In this document: in pieces, positions 16,486 to 24,934 of the stretch
Layout: each line of letters begins with the position of its first letter
Position numbering within the stretch: the stretch's first letter is position 1
Source: Beijerinckiaceae bacterium
GTDB lineage: Bacteria; Pseudomonadota; Alphaproteobacteria; Rhizobiales; Beijerinckiaceae
DNA: 64,000 bases
NCBI GenBank assembly: GCA_947370975.1
Contig: CANBNG010000004.1
Coordinates: 124,001 to 188,000, forward strand
Reading direction: 5' to 3'
The notes under the pieces: generated by a model
The model's input: the letters and a program-made list of their open reading frames with translations, nothing else
The model's database searches: none
What the model was told of the DNA's origin: nothing
Program-made: the position numbers and the translations under genes

Positions 16486-16712
16486 GCATGAAAGCAGCAA
16501 GGCCGAAAAAGCCGAGGAAGAAGAGCGTCTGAAGGATGGGTGCGCCGCGCGCCATGATGTTTGACCTTTGCGCCGCGCCAGCGGCCTATCTGTCGCCTTT
16601 TAGACAAATGGTCTTGAGCTCCCGTTGCAAATTGTGCGTATTTGTCAGCGAATGCAGCGCGACTTTCTTAACCTGAGCGTTGCTGTCCTGACATTGCCTT
16701 ATGGGAGGCCCA

Positions 16713-17570
16713 ATGGCCGACGCACAGACCCCCGCCGCGCATTTTGTCTCGACCCAATGGCTGGCCGAACGGCTGGGCGCACCGGGCCTCGTGATCGTCG
16801 ATGGCTCCTGGTATCTGCCAGCCCACCAGCGCGACCCACGCGCCGAATATCTCGCGGGGCATATTCCGGGCGCGGTCTATTTTGATCTCGACGCCGTATC
16901 CGAGCAGGCCACCGACCTGCCTCATATGCTGCCCACCCCGACAGCCTTCGCCAGCTCCATGCGCAAGCTCGGCATCGGCGATGGCGCGCAGATCGTGGTC
17001 TATGACGGACTTGGCCTGTTTTCCTCTGCGCGCATCTGGTGGATGCTGCGCACGTTCGGCGCCCGCGACGTGATGATCCTGGATGGCGGCATGCCGAAAT
17101 GGCTCGCCGAAGGCCGCCCGCTCGAAGAGGGCGAGACGCTCCGCCCGGCCGCTCATTTCACAGCACGGCTCGACCACAGCGTGGTCGCAAGCCAGGCCGA
17201 TGTGGAGCGCGCGCTCGCCGACCATTCCGCGCAGGTGGTCGATGCCCGTCCGGCGGAACGCTTCCGTGGCGACGCGCCCGAGCCGCGTCCGGGCCTGCGC
17301 ATGGGCCACATGCCCGGCGCGAAGAACCTCCCCTTCCCGACCCTCATTGCCAATGGCCGCCTGAAAGCGGCCGAGGAGCTCACCGCCGCACTCGATGCTG
17401 CCGGGATCGAGCCGGGCAAGCCCGTCATCACTTCCTGCGGTTCGGGCGTCTCGGCGGCACTCATCACGCTGGCGCTCGCAGTCACGGGGCGCAAGGAAGG
17501 TACGCTCTATGACGGTTCCTGGGCCGAATGGGGCGCCCCCGAGGGGCCCCGCGTCGTGACCGGCGACTGA
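16713..17570 (+). CDS. sseA: 3-mercaptopyruvate sulfurtransferase
   Basis: 285 residues from the ATG at 16713, which follows GGGAGG closely; an upstream ATG at 16701 is in frame but poorly placed. There are two rhodanese domains, with the catalytic loop only in the second: C242 in CGSGVSA, the CG-S-G-V pattern of mercaptopyruvate sulfurtransferases rather than thiosulfate rhodaneses (CRxGxT). RPAERFRG and GHMPGAKNLPF are typical. It transfers sulfur from mercaptopyruvate to thiols or cyanide. An intrinsic terminator follows. Confidence 0.9.
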   Translation: MADAQTPAAHFVSTQWLAERLGAPGLVIVDGSWYLPAHQRDPRAEYLAGHIPGAVYFDLDAVSEQATDLPHMLPTPTAFASSMRKLGIGDGAQIVVYDGLGLFSSARIWWMLRTFGARDVMILDGGMPKWLAEGRPLEEGETLRPAAHFTARLDHSVVASQADVERALADHSAQVVDARPAERFRGDAPEPRPGLRMGHMPGAKNLPFPTLIANGRLKAAEELTAALDAAGIEPGKPVITSCGSGVSAALITLALAVTGRKEGTLYDGSWAEWGAPEGPRVVTGD

Positions 17571-17591
17571 CGCCAAGACTGAAACTTTTGC

Positions 17592-17624
17592 AAAGGGGCG
17601 GCGCAACCAGCGCCGCCCCTTTTT
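17592..17624 (+). terminator. Intrinsic terminator after sseA
   Basis: GGGGCGGCGC, a 5-base loop, GCGCCGCCCC, then a T-run: a perfect 10-bp stem. Confidence 0.9.
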
Positions 17625-17713
17625 CGTTGCTGGAGGAGCGGCGCTGGATAGGCGCGTCTGCTTGGCGAGGCGGGCTGGGGACCCGACCAACTGTCCGCAC
17701 AGGAGCACCGGCC

Positions 17714-18085
17714 ATGTGTGACTATTCGCTCGAAATGTATGGATCGCGGCCCGCACGCGAATCGGAACGCTACGTCACGACCCGCTTCCCCTCCGGAAGC
17801 ATCGGGCTTGCGTCTCCGGGCGACTGCAATACGGCAGTCTGCGTGCAATATGACACGCCCCTCGTGCTGGAAAATATCCCGCGCGAAATTCGCTCTGCGC
17901 TTGGCCTTCGCGAAATAGAGGAAGCGGTTTTCATCCGTCTCGACCACGGCGCTTATCGGGATGGCGTGCGCTTCCAGAACGGACGGCAGGTCTCCTTGCA
18001 GCAGCTTTCGACCGGCGTCGGCGCCGTGGTCACCAGCCTGCTCGAGGCTGAAAGGCTCGTGAAACCCCGCGCCACCGTGATCTGA
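17714..18085 (+). CDS. Conserved hypothetical protein, 123 residues
   Basis: Starts at the ATG at 17714 with AGGAG 8 nt upstream; the frame is open further back but without another good start. The sequence MCDYSLEMYGSRPARESERY...GLASPGDCNTAVCVQYDTPLVLENIP has no motif I can assign; there is no signal peptide or membrane segment. Coding is supported by the ribosome site, composition, and a strong stem 30 bases after the stop. I recall similar small proteins in Hyphomicrobiales, but I cannot give a function. Confidence 0.7.
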   Translation: MCDYSLEMYGSRPARESERYVTTRFPSGSIGLASPGDCNTAVCVQYDTPLVLENIPREIRSALGLREIEEAVFIRLDHGAYRDGVRFQNGRQVSLQQLSTGVGAVVTSLLEAERLVKPRATVI

Positions 18086-18115
18086 ACGGACGCGCATCGG
18101 CGCAATTGGCAGCAC

Positions 18116-18140
18116 GCCCGCCCCGGAAAACGGGGCGGGC
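18116..18140 (+). terminator. Strong hairpin after the 17714 gene
   Basis: GCCCGCCCCG-GAAAA-CGGGGCGGGC, a perfect 10-bp stem. It is not followed by a T-run on the plus strand, so it may be a Rho-independent-like block or an mRNA-stabilising stem. Confidence 0.5.
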
Positions 18141-18408
18141 TCGTAAAAAAGCTGTGCTTTTCGTTCAATTCCAACCCTGAATCAGCAAAAAAGCCGGGCT
18201 GGAGCCGCGCCAGGTCATCATTTTAGGCATTACGCCCGCTCCCATATCGTTTTATACTGGCAAAATTGGTTGGCTCATCCAGCTTCCCGGCCAACATCGC
18301 GATAGCGCGTTGGTACGTCAGGTGCTATGAGCCCGCCGTTTCGAGCCGTGCCTGCGCTCCCGCTCCGGGAGCGGGGACGGTCGGCTCTGCGGGGAGTTGC
18401 GAGCGCGC
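18141..18408 (+). promoter_or_regulatory. glnB leader and promoter region
   Basis: With the hairpin just before it, this makes up the 320-base gene-free stretch before glnB. No perfect NtrC site or sigma-54 promoter was found; TGGC-N9-TTGGC near 18257 is off-spacing. A perfect palindrome, CCCGCTCC-G-GGAGCGGG (18359-18375), lies 33 nt before the start codon in the probable mRNA leader and may regulate translation or transcription. Confidence 0.4.
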
Positions 18409-18747
18409 ATGAAAAAGATCGAGGCGATCATCAAGCCGTTCAAGCTGGATGAAGTGAAAGAGGCACTGCAGGAAGCAGGTCTCCAGGGCATCACCGTGAC
18501 CGAGGCCAAGGGTTTCGGCCGACAGAAAGGCCACACGGAATTGTACCGTGGCGCCGAATATGTCGTCGATTTCCTGCCCAAGGTAAAAATCGAAATCGTG
18601 CTCGGCGACGAGATGGTCGAACGCGCCATCGAGGCGATCCGCAAGGCCGCCCAGACCGGCCGCATCGGCGACGGCAAGATTTTCGTTTCCAATATTGAAG
18701 GCGCGATCCGCATCCGCACCGGCGAGACCGGCACGGACGCAATCTGA
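18409..18747 (+). CDS. glnB: Nitrogen regulatory protein P-II
   Basis: 112 residues from the ATG at 18409, exactly the family length; the in-frame ATG at 18397 adds four unneeded residues. The T-loop carries Y51 in ELYRGAEYVVDF, the uridylylation target of GlnD, and the C-terminal loop has GRIGDGKIFV. PII senses 2-oxoglutarate, ATP/ADP and glutamine status and controls glutamine synthetase adenylylation and NtrB. The downstream glnA confirms the GlnB rather than GlnK (amtB-linked) assignment. Confidence 0.95.
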   Translation: MKKIEAIIKPFKLDEVKEALQEAGLQGITVTEAKGFGRQKGHTELYRGAEYVVDFLPKVKIEIVLGDEMVERAIEAIRKAAQTGRIGDGKIFVSNIEGAIRIRTGETGTDAI

Positions 18748-18749
18748 CC

Positions 18750-18792
18750 ATTCAGGTCGCCTGAATTTTCCGTCACCAGCTTTCGCGAAAGC
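18750..18792 (+). promoter_or_regulatory. Two perfect palindromes between glnB and glnA
   Basis: ATTCAGG-TCG-CCTGAAT (18750-18766) followed by T's, then GCTTTCGCGAAAGC (18779-18792). The first resembles a weak terminator that could reduce glnA read-through; the second could be an operator or a processing stem. Confidence 0.45.
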
Positions 18793-18869
18793 CCGCCCCG
18801 CATCTGCGAGACGGGCCCTTTGCACGAACAAGCCGGATTCTATCCGATTACCAAGAGAGGGATCTCACG

Positions 18870-20279
18870 ATGAAGACCGCCAAGGACGTCCTTAAGGCGA
18901 TCAAGGACAATGACGTCAAATACGTCGATCTGCGTTTCACCGACCCGCGCGGCAAGTGGCAGCACGTGACCTTCGACCAGACGCTGGTTGACGAAGAGAT
19001 GTTCTCCGAAGGCACGATGTTCGACGGCTCCTCGATTGCTGGCTGGAAGGCCATCAACGAGTCCGACATGACCCTCATGCCCGACCCGACATCGGCCTGC
19101 ATGGACCCCTTCTTCGCGGCGTCCACCATGGTCATCACCTGCGACATTCTGGAGCCCTCCACCGGCGAGCCCTACAACCGCGATCCGCGCGGCATCGCCA
19201 AGAAGGCCGAAGCCTATTTGAAGTCGACCGGCATCGGCGACACGATCTACGTCGGCCCCGAGGCCGAATTCTTCGTGTTCGACGACGTGCGCTTCAAGGC
19301 AGATCCCTACAACACGGGGTTCCAGCTCGATTCCGTCGAGCTGCCGTCCAACATGGACACGCCCTATGAAGGCGGAAACCTCGGCCATCGCATCCGCACC
19401 AAGGGCGGCTATTTCCCGGTGCCGCCGCTGGATTCGGCGCAGGACATGCGTGGCGAAATGCTCGCGGCCATGGCGTCGATGGGCGCTGTCGTCGAAAAGC
19501 ATCATCACGAAGTTGCCTCCGCCCAGCACGAACTTGGTCTCAAGTTCGGCACGCTGACGACCATGGCCGACCATATGCAGGTCTATAAGTACTGCATCCA
19601 TCAGGTCGCGCAGAGCTACGGCAAGACGGCGACGTTCATGCCCAAGCCAATCTATGGCGACAATGGCTCGGGCATGCATGTCCATCAGTCGATCTGGAAG
19701 GCCGGCAAGCCGGTCATGGCCGGCAACAAATATGCCGACCTCAGTCAGGAATGCCTGTGGTACATCGGCGGCATCATCAAGCACGCCAAGGCGCTGAACG
19801 CGTTCACCAATCCGTCGACGAACAGCTACAAGCGCCTCGTCCCCGGCTATGAAGCCCCCGTGCTGCTGGCCTATTCGGCCCGCAACCGTTCGGCCTCGTG
19901 CCGCATCCCGTATACGTCGAACCCGAAGGCCAAGCGCGTCGAAGTGCGCTTCCCCGATCCGGCGGCCAATCCCTATCTCGCTTTCGCGGCCATGCTGATG
20001 GCCGGCCTCGACGGCATCACCAACAAGATCGATCCGGGCGCAGCCATGGACAAGGATCTCTACGACCTCCCCCCGAAGGAGCTCAAGAAGATCCCGACCG
20101 TGTGCGGCAGCTTGCGCGAAGCGCTGTCAAACCTCGACAAGGACCGCACCTTCCTCAAGACGGGCGGCGTGTTCAACGACGACTTCATCGACAGCTATAT
20201 CGAGCTGAAGATGCAGGACGTGATGCGCTTCGAAATGACGCCGCATCCGGTCGAGTTCGACATGTATTATTCGGTGTGA
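18870..20279 (+). CDS. glnA: Glutamine synthetase type I
   Basis: 469 residues, the standard GSI length. Contains FDGSSIAGW, the catalytic NGSGMHVHQS, the ATP-binding KxPTNSYKRLVPGYEAP region, and the adenylylation tyrosine Y398 in DLYDLPPKE, so activity should be controlled by GlnE. It condenses ammonium with glutamate to form glutamine. The SD GAGAGGGAT lies just upstream, and the glnB-glnA order is standard for alphaproteobacteria. A strong terminator follows. Confidence 0.97.
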   Translation: MKTAKDVLKAIKDNDVKYVDLRFTDPRGKWQHVTFDQTLVDEEMFSEGTMFDGSSIAGWKAINESDMTLMPDPTSACMDPFFAASTMVITCDILEPSTGEPYNRDPRGIAKKAEAYLKSTGIGDTIYVGPEAEFFVFDDVRFKADPYNTGFQLDSVELPSNMDTPYEGGNLGHRIRTKGGYFPVPPLDSAQDMRGEMLAAMASMGAVVEKHHHEVASAQHELGLKFGTLTTMADHMQVYKYCIHQVAQSYGKTATFMPKPIYGDNGSGMHVHQSIWKAGKPVMAGNKYADLSQECLWYIGGIIKHAKALNAFTNPSTNSYKRLVPGYEAPVLLAYSARNRSASCRIPYTSNPKAKRVEVRFPDPAANPYLAFAAMLMAGLDGITNKIDPGAAMDKDLYDLPPKELKKIPTVCGSLREALSNLDKDRTFLKTGGVFNDDFIDSYIELKMQDVMRFEMTPHPVEFDMYYSV

Positions 20280-20308
20280 TTTTCAAAACTGCCCGAATGC
20301 AAAGAAGA

Positions 20309-20336
20309 AAGGCCCGGAGAAATCCGGGCCTTTTTT
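20309..20336 (+). terminator. Intrinsic terminator after glnA
   Basis: GGCCCGGA-GAAA-TCCGGGCC with flanking A's and a TTTTTT tail. The flanking A's allow it to work in both directions, also closing the converging antitoxin gene. Confidence 0.92.
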
Positions 20337-20770
20337 CATTCCGCCGCGTGGAGCCGTGGCTTGCGCGGGCTTTTCTTTGCAACCTGCTTGCGGGCCGGTG
20401 CTTCGCGTTTCAACGCAGTTGTTTTCGGCTTCCGCGCCGGCTTTGCGAGCGGTTCCTCGTCTTCGAGCCCAAAGGTCGCGAGCTTCACCGGCTTGCGGTC
20501 CGGGAACGTCACGACGAGATCGAGCGTGCCGCCCATGGCTTCGACATAAGAGCGCAGAGTGGAGAGCAGAAGGTCGCTGCGCCGCTCTAGCCGGCTCACG
20601 GAGACCTGCGCGACGCCGAGCTTTTTCGCAAGCTTCTCCTGCGTCAGGGTGCGCGCCTTGCGCATTTCCTGCAGCGTTTCATATTCGTTGATGAGTTCTT
20701 CGGAACGCTTCTTGATTGCCGCCTGCTCGCCGACCGGCAATCTCGCAATCATTCGGTCCAACGTGATCAT
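20336..20770 (-). CDS. HigA-like XRE antitoxin with long basic tail
   Basis: 144 residues. The HTH_XRE domain lies at about 40-90 (LTQEKLAKKLGVAQVSVSRLERRSDLLLSTLRSYVEAMGGTLDLVV). The remaining ~45 residues are rich in Lys, Ala and Pro (KPARKPKTTALKREAPARKQVAKKSPRKPR), much longer than usual for HigA antitoxins, and may bind nucleic acid. The ATG overlaps the toxin's TGA (ATGA), so the pair is coupled with the toxin first, as in HigBA. It should neutralise the toxin and repress the operon. Confidence 0.82.
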   Translation of the reverse strand: MITLDRMIARLPVGEQAAIKKRSEELINEYETLQEMRKARTLTQEKLAKKLGVAQVSVSRLERRSDLLLSTLRSYVEAMGGTLDLVVTFPDRKPVKLATFGLEDEEPLAKPARKPKTTALKREAPARKQVAKKSPRKPRLHAAE

Positions 20771-21123
20771 CGATCAAGCTCCCGCTTCAAATGATCTTCC
20801 ATCCGTGACTCTGCAATGCGGATAAGCCGCTTGTAGAATACGGTCGATTTCACCCCAGCCTTGCATCCCGCGACCAGCAAAACAGCCTGCCTCAAGGGGT
20901 CGAACGCATAGGCAATTCGCCACGGATCGCCACCGACAGTGCAACGCAATTCCTTCAGATTCGATATTCTGGACCCATTCAAGGTGTCAGCATAAGGCCG
21001 TCCAAGATGAGGCCCATACTGCTTCAACAGCAGCGCCGCCGACAAAATGTCCCGCTGAACATGCAGCGGGAGGTCAACGACTTCCGCATCGAATTCGGGA
21101 TGGGCTAGCACCTGCCAACTCAT
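20767..21123 (-). CDS. HigB/RelE-like toxin
   Basis: 118 residues from the ATG at 21123 with GAGG 9 nt upstream; the longer frame to 21216 adds an implausible N-terminus. Features of the phage-derived Gp49/HigB family: HPEFDAEVVDLPLHVQRDILSAALLLKQYGPHLGRPYADTLNGSRISNLKELR, then WRIAYAFDPLRQAVLLVAGCKAG. These toxins cleave mRNA at the ribosome. It is followed directly by its antitoxin gene. The pair sits between glnA and a stress cluster without flanking mobile sequences. Confidence 0.85.
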   Translation of the reverse strand: MSWQVLAHPEFDAEVVDLPLHVQRDILSAALLLKQYGPHLGRPYADTLNGSRISNLKELRCTVGGDPWRIAYAFDPLRQAVLLVAGCKAGVKSTVFYKRLIRIAESRMEDHLKRELDR

Positions 21124-21250
21124 AAAATATAACCTCAAAGGCATATCTTGAAAAGCGCCGATTAAAAGCCAAGCTTCCGCCCCCCGTTGATCCCCGTCAA
21201 TGCCACCCAACAGCAACGATGCAACATGTTGTCATCAGAGGGAGAAGCAC

Positions 21251-21646
21251 ATGTCGCATTTTCACGCCGTCGCCTGGATCGACCAGAGCGAAGCGCGCAT
21301 TTTCCATTTCAGTGCCGAGGCTGCTGAAAAGCTGGTTCTCCATGCCCACCACAAGGGCGGACAGCACAAAAGCCATTCCGATGGCGTGGACCATGAGGGC
21401 GAGGTCGAGGCGCAGAAATACTTCCATTCCATCGCCGAGGCCCTCGCCACTTCGGGCGAGATCCTCATCACCGGCCCGGGCGGCGCAAAGACGGCTCTGC
21501 TGAAACATCTGGCCCGGCATGATCCTTCAACGATGCAGCGCGTTGTCGGGGTGGAGAGTTCGGATCATCCCACCGATGGACAGGTGCTCGATCACGCCCG
21601 GCATTATTTCGCAGGCGCTGACCACAAGACATCGCAGAAGGTCTGA
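21251..21646 (+). CDS. Translational machinery protein, baeRF-like
   Basis: 131 residues from the ATG at 21251, preceded by GGGAGAAG. The sequence HAVAWIDQSEARIFHFS...HAHHKGGQHKSHSDGV...YFHSIAEALATSGEILITGPGGAKTALLKHLARHDP resembles small eRF1-domain-3-like proteins found in proteobacteria beside stress genes, often named translational machinery protein. A histidine-rich loop is at about residues 32-50. Function is unproven; ribosome-associated rescue or sensing is suggested by the fold. Next come a cytochrome c and a universal stress protein in the same direction. Confidence 0.65.
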   Translation: MSHFHAVAWIDQSEARIFHFSAEAAEKLVLHAHHKGGQHKSHSDGVDHEGEVEAQKYFHSIAEALATSGEILITGPGGAKTALLKHLARHDPSTMQRVVGVESSDHPTDGQVLDHARHYFAGADHKTSQKV

Positions 21647-21667
21647 AAGACTAAAAGAGGATCAACA

Positions 21668-22012
21668 ATGCCGCGACACGCACTGTTAGGCCTGCCAGTC
21701 TTCGTTCTTTCCGGCTTGATCCTCTTCACCCCCGCCCCGCCTGTTGCACAGGCGGCTCAGGCCCCCGAACAGGTTGCGCAAGGCCGCCTGCTCGCCCAAT
21801 CCCTTTGCGCCGATTGCCACACTTTTGGGGGCGACCGGCGCAACGACAGGGCGCCTCCCGATTTTGCCGCCGTCGGCGCAATGCCCTCGACCACGGCCCT
21901 GTCGCTGCGCGTCTTTCTGAAATCCCCGCATGCGACCATGCCGGATCTGGTGCTCGAAGAGGGTCAGATCCAGGCACTCTCAGCCTTCATTCTCGATCTC
22001 GGGGGCAAGTAG
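21668..22012 (+). CDS. Small exported c-type cytochrome
   Basis: 114 residues with an N-terminal signal peptide ending near VAQAAQA, one heme site CADCH, and a probable axial Met in HATMPDL. The size matches class I monoheme cytochromes. It starts 21 nt after the baeRF-like gene and is followed by a Usp gene, so the three probably form a stress or low-oxygen group. The redox partner is unknown. Confidence 0.82.
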   Translation: MPRHALLGLPVFVLSGLILFTPAPPVAQAAQAPEQVAQGRLLAQSLCADCHTFGGDRRNDRAPPDFAAVGAMPSTTALSLRVFLKSPHATMPDLVLEEGQIQALSAFILDLGGK

Positions 22013-22057
22013 CACGCGTCTCTTAAAAACCGGGGCCCGGGCTCCAAGGAGGTTCAT

Positions 22058-22504
22058 ATGGTTACGCATATGCTCATCGCCACCGACGGCTCGGAACTGT
22101 CTGAAAAGGCCGTCGACCACGGCCTCGACCTCGCCAAAAGGCTCGGCGCGCGCGTGACCGCCTTTACCGCCACCGAACGCTGGTCGGTGCTCGACATGGC
22201 GCAAAAGGCGCGCACGGGCGCCACCAACCCGATCGCGGAATATGAACAGATGGCGGCAGATCACGCCGCCGCAATTCTGGCAAAGGTCGTCGCCAAGGCG
22301 AGCCTGGCGGGCGTGCCCTGCGAGACCGTCCATTGCGCAGGCAAAAACGCGGCCGAAGGCATTGTCGAGGAAGCCGACACGCGCGATTGCGACATGATCG
22401 TCATGGCGTCGCATGGGCGGCGCGGTCTCGACCGGATGATCATCGGCAGCCAGACCCTACGCGTTCTGGCCCTCACCACACGGGCTGTTCTTGTCTACCG
22501 CTGA
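22058..22504 (+). CDS. Universal stress protein UspA family
   Basis: 148 residues with the ATP-binding signature GRRGLDRMIIGS near the C-terminus and the typical N-terminal strand MLIATDGSELSEKAVDHGLDLAKRLGA. A perfect AAGGAGG lies 6 nt upstream of the ATG. Usp proteins bind ATP and support survival in starvation, oxidative stress or low oxygen. Cotranscription with the cytochrome gene is likely. Confidence 0.92.
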   Translation: MVTHMLIATDGSELSEKAVDHGLDLAKRLGARVTAFTATERWSVLDMAQKARTGATNPIAEYEQMAADHAAAILAKVVAKASLAGVPCETVHCAGKNAAEGIVEEADTRDCDMIVMASHGRRGLDRMIIGSQTLRVLALTTRAVLVYR

Positions 22505-22643
22505 CATGTGACTTGTGCAGAACAGTGGAAAATGTTTCCGTTTCGTTCCCGGTTGCGCCGTATTCGTGCTTTAGTGCATGACCGTGTCGAGTCGCGGGAT
22601 TCCCACTCCCCGACGGCACGATCATTCACGACAAGGGCGGCGC

Positions 22644-24716
22644 ATGGCTTCGAATGGCGATCTCTTTGGCGGCAATGCAGCGCGCAAACCTGCGCCTGAC
22701 AAGGCCCAACCGGCCAAGGCTCCCGCCGAGGCACGCAAAGTTGCGCCGCTGACCTTGGGGACGCCCGGCGAGAGCGGCTATACCGCCGCCTCGATCGAAG
22801 TGCTGGAGGGGCTCGAGCCCGTCCGTCGTCGCCCCGGCATGTATATTGGCGGCACCGACGAGACCGCCCTCCACCATCTTTTTGCCGAGGTGATCGACAA
22901 TTCCATGGATGAGGCGGTCGCGGGCCACGCGACCTGGATCGACGTCAATCTCGATGCCGAAGGCTGGCTGACGGTTCAAGATAATGGCCGTGGCATTCCG
23001 GTCGATCCGCATCCGAAATTCCCGACGAAATCTGCGCTCGAAGTCATCATGACGACGCTTCATGCGGGCGGCAAATTCGATTCCGGCGCCTATCAGACGT
23101 CAGGCGGCCTGCATGGCGTCGGCATTTCCGTCGTCAATGCACTTGCCGAGCGGCTTGAGGTTGAAGTCGCGCGCGGGCAGATGCTGTACCGCCAGATTTT
23201 CGAGCGCGGCCACGCCGTCAGCAAGCTCGAAACCGTCGGCAAGGCGCCCAACCGGCGCGGCACGCGGGTGCGCTTCAAGCCGGATGCGGAAATCTTCGGC
23301 AAGAGCGCGCATTTCAAACCGGCGCGCCTGTTCCGCATGGCCCGCTCCAAGGCCTATCTGTTTGGCGGCGTCGAAATCCGCTGGAGCTGCTCGCCCGAGC
23401 TGCTGGGCAGCAATTCCGATGTGCCCGCACAGGCGGTCTTCCGCTTCCCCGGCGGCCTGAAGGATTATCTGGCGCAGGATATCGAGGGCAAGGAACAGGT
23501 CACGGATCAGGCCTTCACCGGCAAGGTCGACAAACCCGGCGGGCATGGCTCGCTCGAATGGGCGGTCTCCTGGCTCGCGGCCGATGACGGCTTCGTGCAT
23601 TCCTATTGCAACACGATCCCGACGGGCGATGGCGGCACGCATGAAGCGGGCCTGCGCACCGCGCTGCTGCGCGGGCTCAAGGACCATGCCGAACGCATTG
23701 GCCAGACCAAGCGGGCAAGCAATATCACCGCCGAGGACGTTATGGTGTCCTGCGCGGCGCTGATCTCGGTCTTCATTCGCGAACCGGAATTCCAGGGCCA
23801 GAACAAGGGCCGCCTGATGACCGTCGAGGCGGCAAAGATCGTCGATGGCACGATCCGCGATGCCTTCGATCATTGGCTTGCAGCATCCCCCTCTGCCGCC
23901 CTGAAACTGCTCGACTGGACGATCGAGCGCGCGGACGAGCGCCTGCGCCGTCGCGCCGAAAAAGACGTCGCCCGCAAGACCGCCGTGCGCAAGCTGCGCC
24001 TGCCGGGCAAGCTCGCAGATTGCTCCAACACCTCGGCGCAGGGCTCTGAATTGTTTATCGTCGAGGGCGATTCCGCAGGCGGCTCGGCAAAGCAGGCGCG
24101 CAACCGCGCCAATCAGGCCATCCTGCCGCTGCGTGGCAAGATCCTGAATGTCGCCTCGGCGACCAAGGACAAGCTTGCCGCCAACCAGCAGCTGGCCGAC
24201 CTGTCGCTGGCTTTGGGCTGCGGCACGGGCGCGCAATACCGCCCGGCGGAACTGCGTTATGACAAGATCATCGTCATGACCGACGCCGACGTTGACGGCG
24301 CGCATATCGCCTCGTTGCTGATCACCTTCTTCTACCGCCAGATGCCCAAACTGATCGAGGAAGGGCACCTCTTCCTCGCCGTGCCGCCGCTCTACAAGCT
24401 GACGCAGGGCTCAAAGACCGCCTATGCCCGCAATGACGGCCATCGCGACGAGCTGATGAAGAGCCTGTTCACCGGCAAGGGCAAGGTCGAGACGAGCCGT
24501 TTCAAGGGCCTTGGCGAAATGCTTCCCGCCCAGCTCAAGGAAACCACGATGGACCCGAGCAAACGCACGCTGCTCAAAGTTGTCATCGCGACCGAGGACA
24601 AGGACGAGACCGCCTCGTCGGTCGAGCGGCTGATGGGCAACAAGCCCGAAGCGCGCTTCACCTTCATTCAGGAACGCGCGGCCTTCGCAGCCGAGAAAGA
24701 TCTCGTCGATATCTGA
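22644..24716 (+). CDS. parE: DNA topoisomerase IV subunit B
   Basis: 690 residues from the ATG at 22644, which has AAGGGCGG upstream; an ATG at 22578 is in frame but adds an arginine-rich stretch. The GHKL ATPase domain (EVIDNSMDEA, DNGRGIPVDPHPK, TSGGLHGVG) is followed by the transducer and the TOPRIM domain (IVEGDSAGGSAKQARNR, MTDADVDGAHI). The P-K-F in the DNGRGIPVD loop and the short C-terminus distinguish ParE from GyrB. With ParC it decatenates replicated chromosomes. An alanine- and proline-rich N-terminal extension of ~45 residues is typical of alphaproteobacteria. Confidence 0.93.
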   Translation: MASNGDLFGGNAARKPAPDKAQPAKAPAEARKVAPLTLGTPGESGYTAASIEVLEGLEPVRRRPGMYIGGTDETALHHLFAEVIDNSMDEAVAGHATWIDVNLDAEGWLTVQDNGRGIPVDPHPKFPTKSALEVIMTTLHAGGKFDSGAYQTSGGLHGVGISVVNALAERLEVEVARGQMLYRQIFERGHAVSKLETVGKAPNRRGTRVRFKPDAEIFGKSAHFKPARLFRMARSKAYLFGGVEIRWSCSPELLGSNSDVPAQAVFRFPGGLKDYLAQDIEGKEQVTDQAFTGKVDKPGGHGSLEWAVSWLAADDGFVHSYCNTIPTGDGGTHEAGLRTALLRGLKDHAERIGQTKRASNITAEDVMVSCAALISVFIREPEFQGQNKGRLMTVEAAKIVDGTIRDAFDHWLAASPSAALKLLDWTIERADERLRRRAEKDVARKTAVRKLRLPGKLADCSNTSAQGSELFIVEGDSAGGSAKQARNRANQAILPLRGKILNVASATKDKLAANQQLADLSLALGCGTGAQYRPAELRYDKIIVMTDADVDGAHIASLLITFFYRQMPKLIEEGHLFLAVPPLYKLTQGSKTAYARNDGHRDELMKSLFTGKGKVETSRFKGLGEMLPAQLKETTMDPSKRTLLKVVIATEDKDETASSVERLMGNKPEARFTFIQERAAFAAEKDLVDI

Positions 24717-24733
24717 CCGTGCCGCCCGGTGCC

Positions 24734-24753
24734 GGGGGGCACTTCAGCCCCCC
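24734..24753 (+). terminator. GC hairpin after parE
   Basis: GGGGGGC-ACTTCA-GCCCCCC without a T-run. It probably aids termination of parE. Confidence 0.45.
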
Positions 24754-24934
24754 TGATCGCCTTAAATCAGATTGACTTTATGGCCATTAAGGCTATGTCT
24801 GCTCGTGGCGATCCTGGCCCGCGCGTGCCCGCCCGCCCGTTCCGCTGCAATCTGGCAGCGAGGTTTCAGATAATTTGACGCGTCTGAGCGCCGGCTGCGC
24901 ATAGCCGCCCCGCCGCTGTTAGGCACAATCCAGA

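Noticed and set aside
18255..18280. Sigma-54 promoter before glnB
   Set aside because: TGGCAAAATTGGTTGGC looks similar but the GG-to-GC distance is wrong (not 10 bases).
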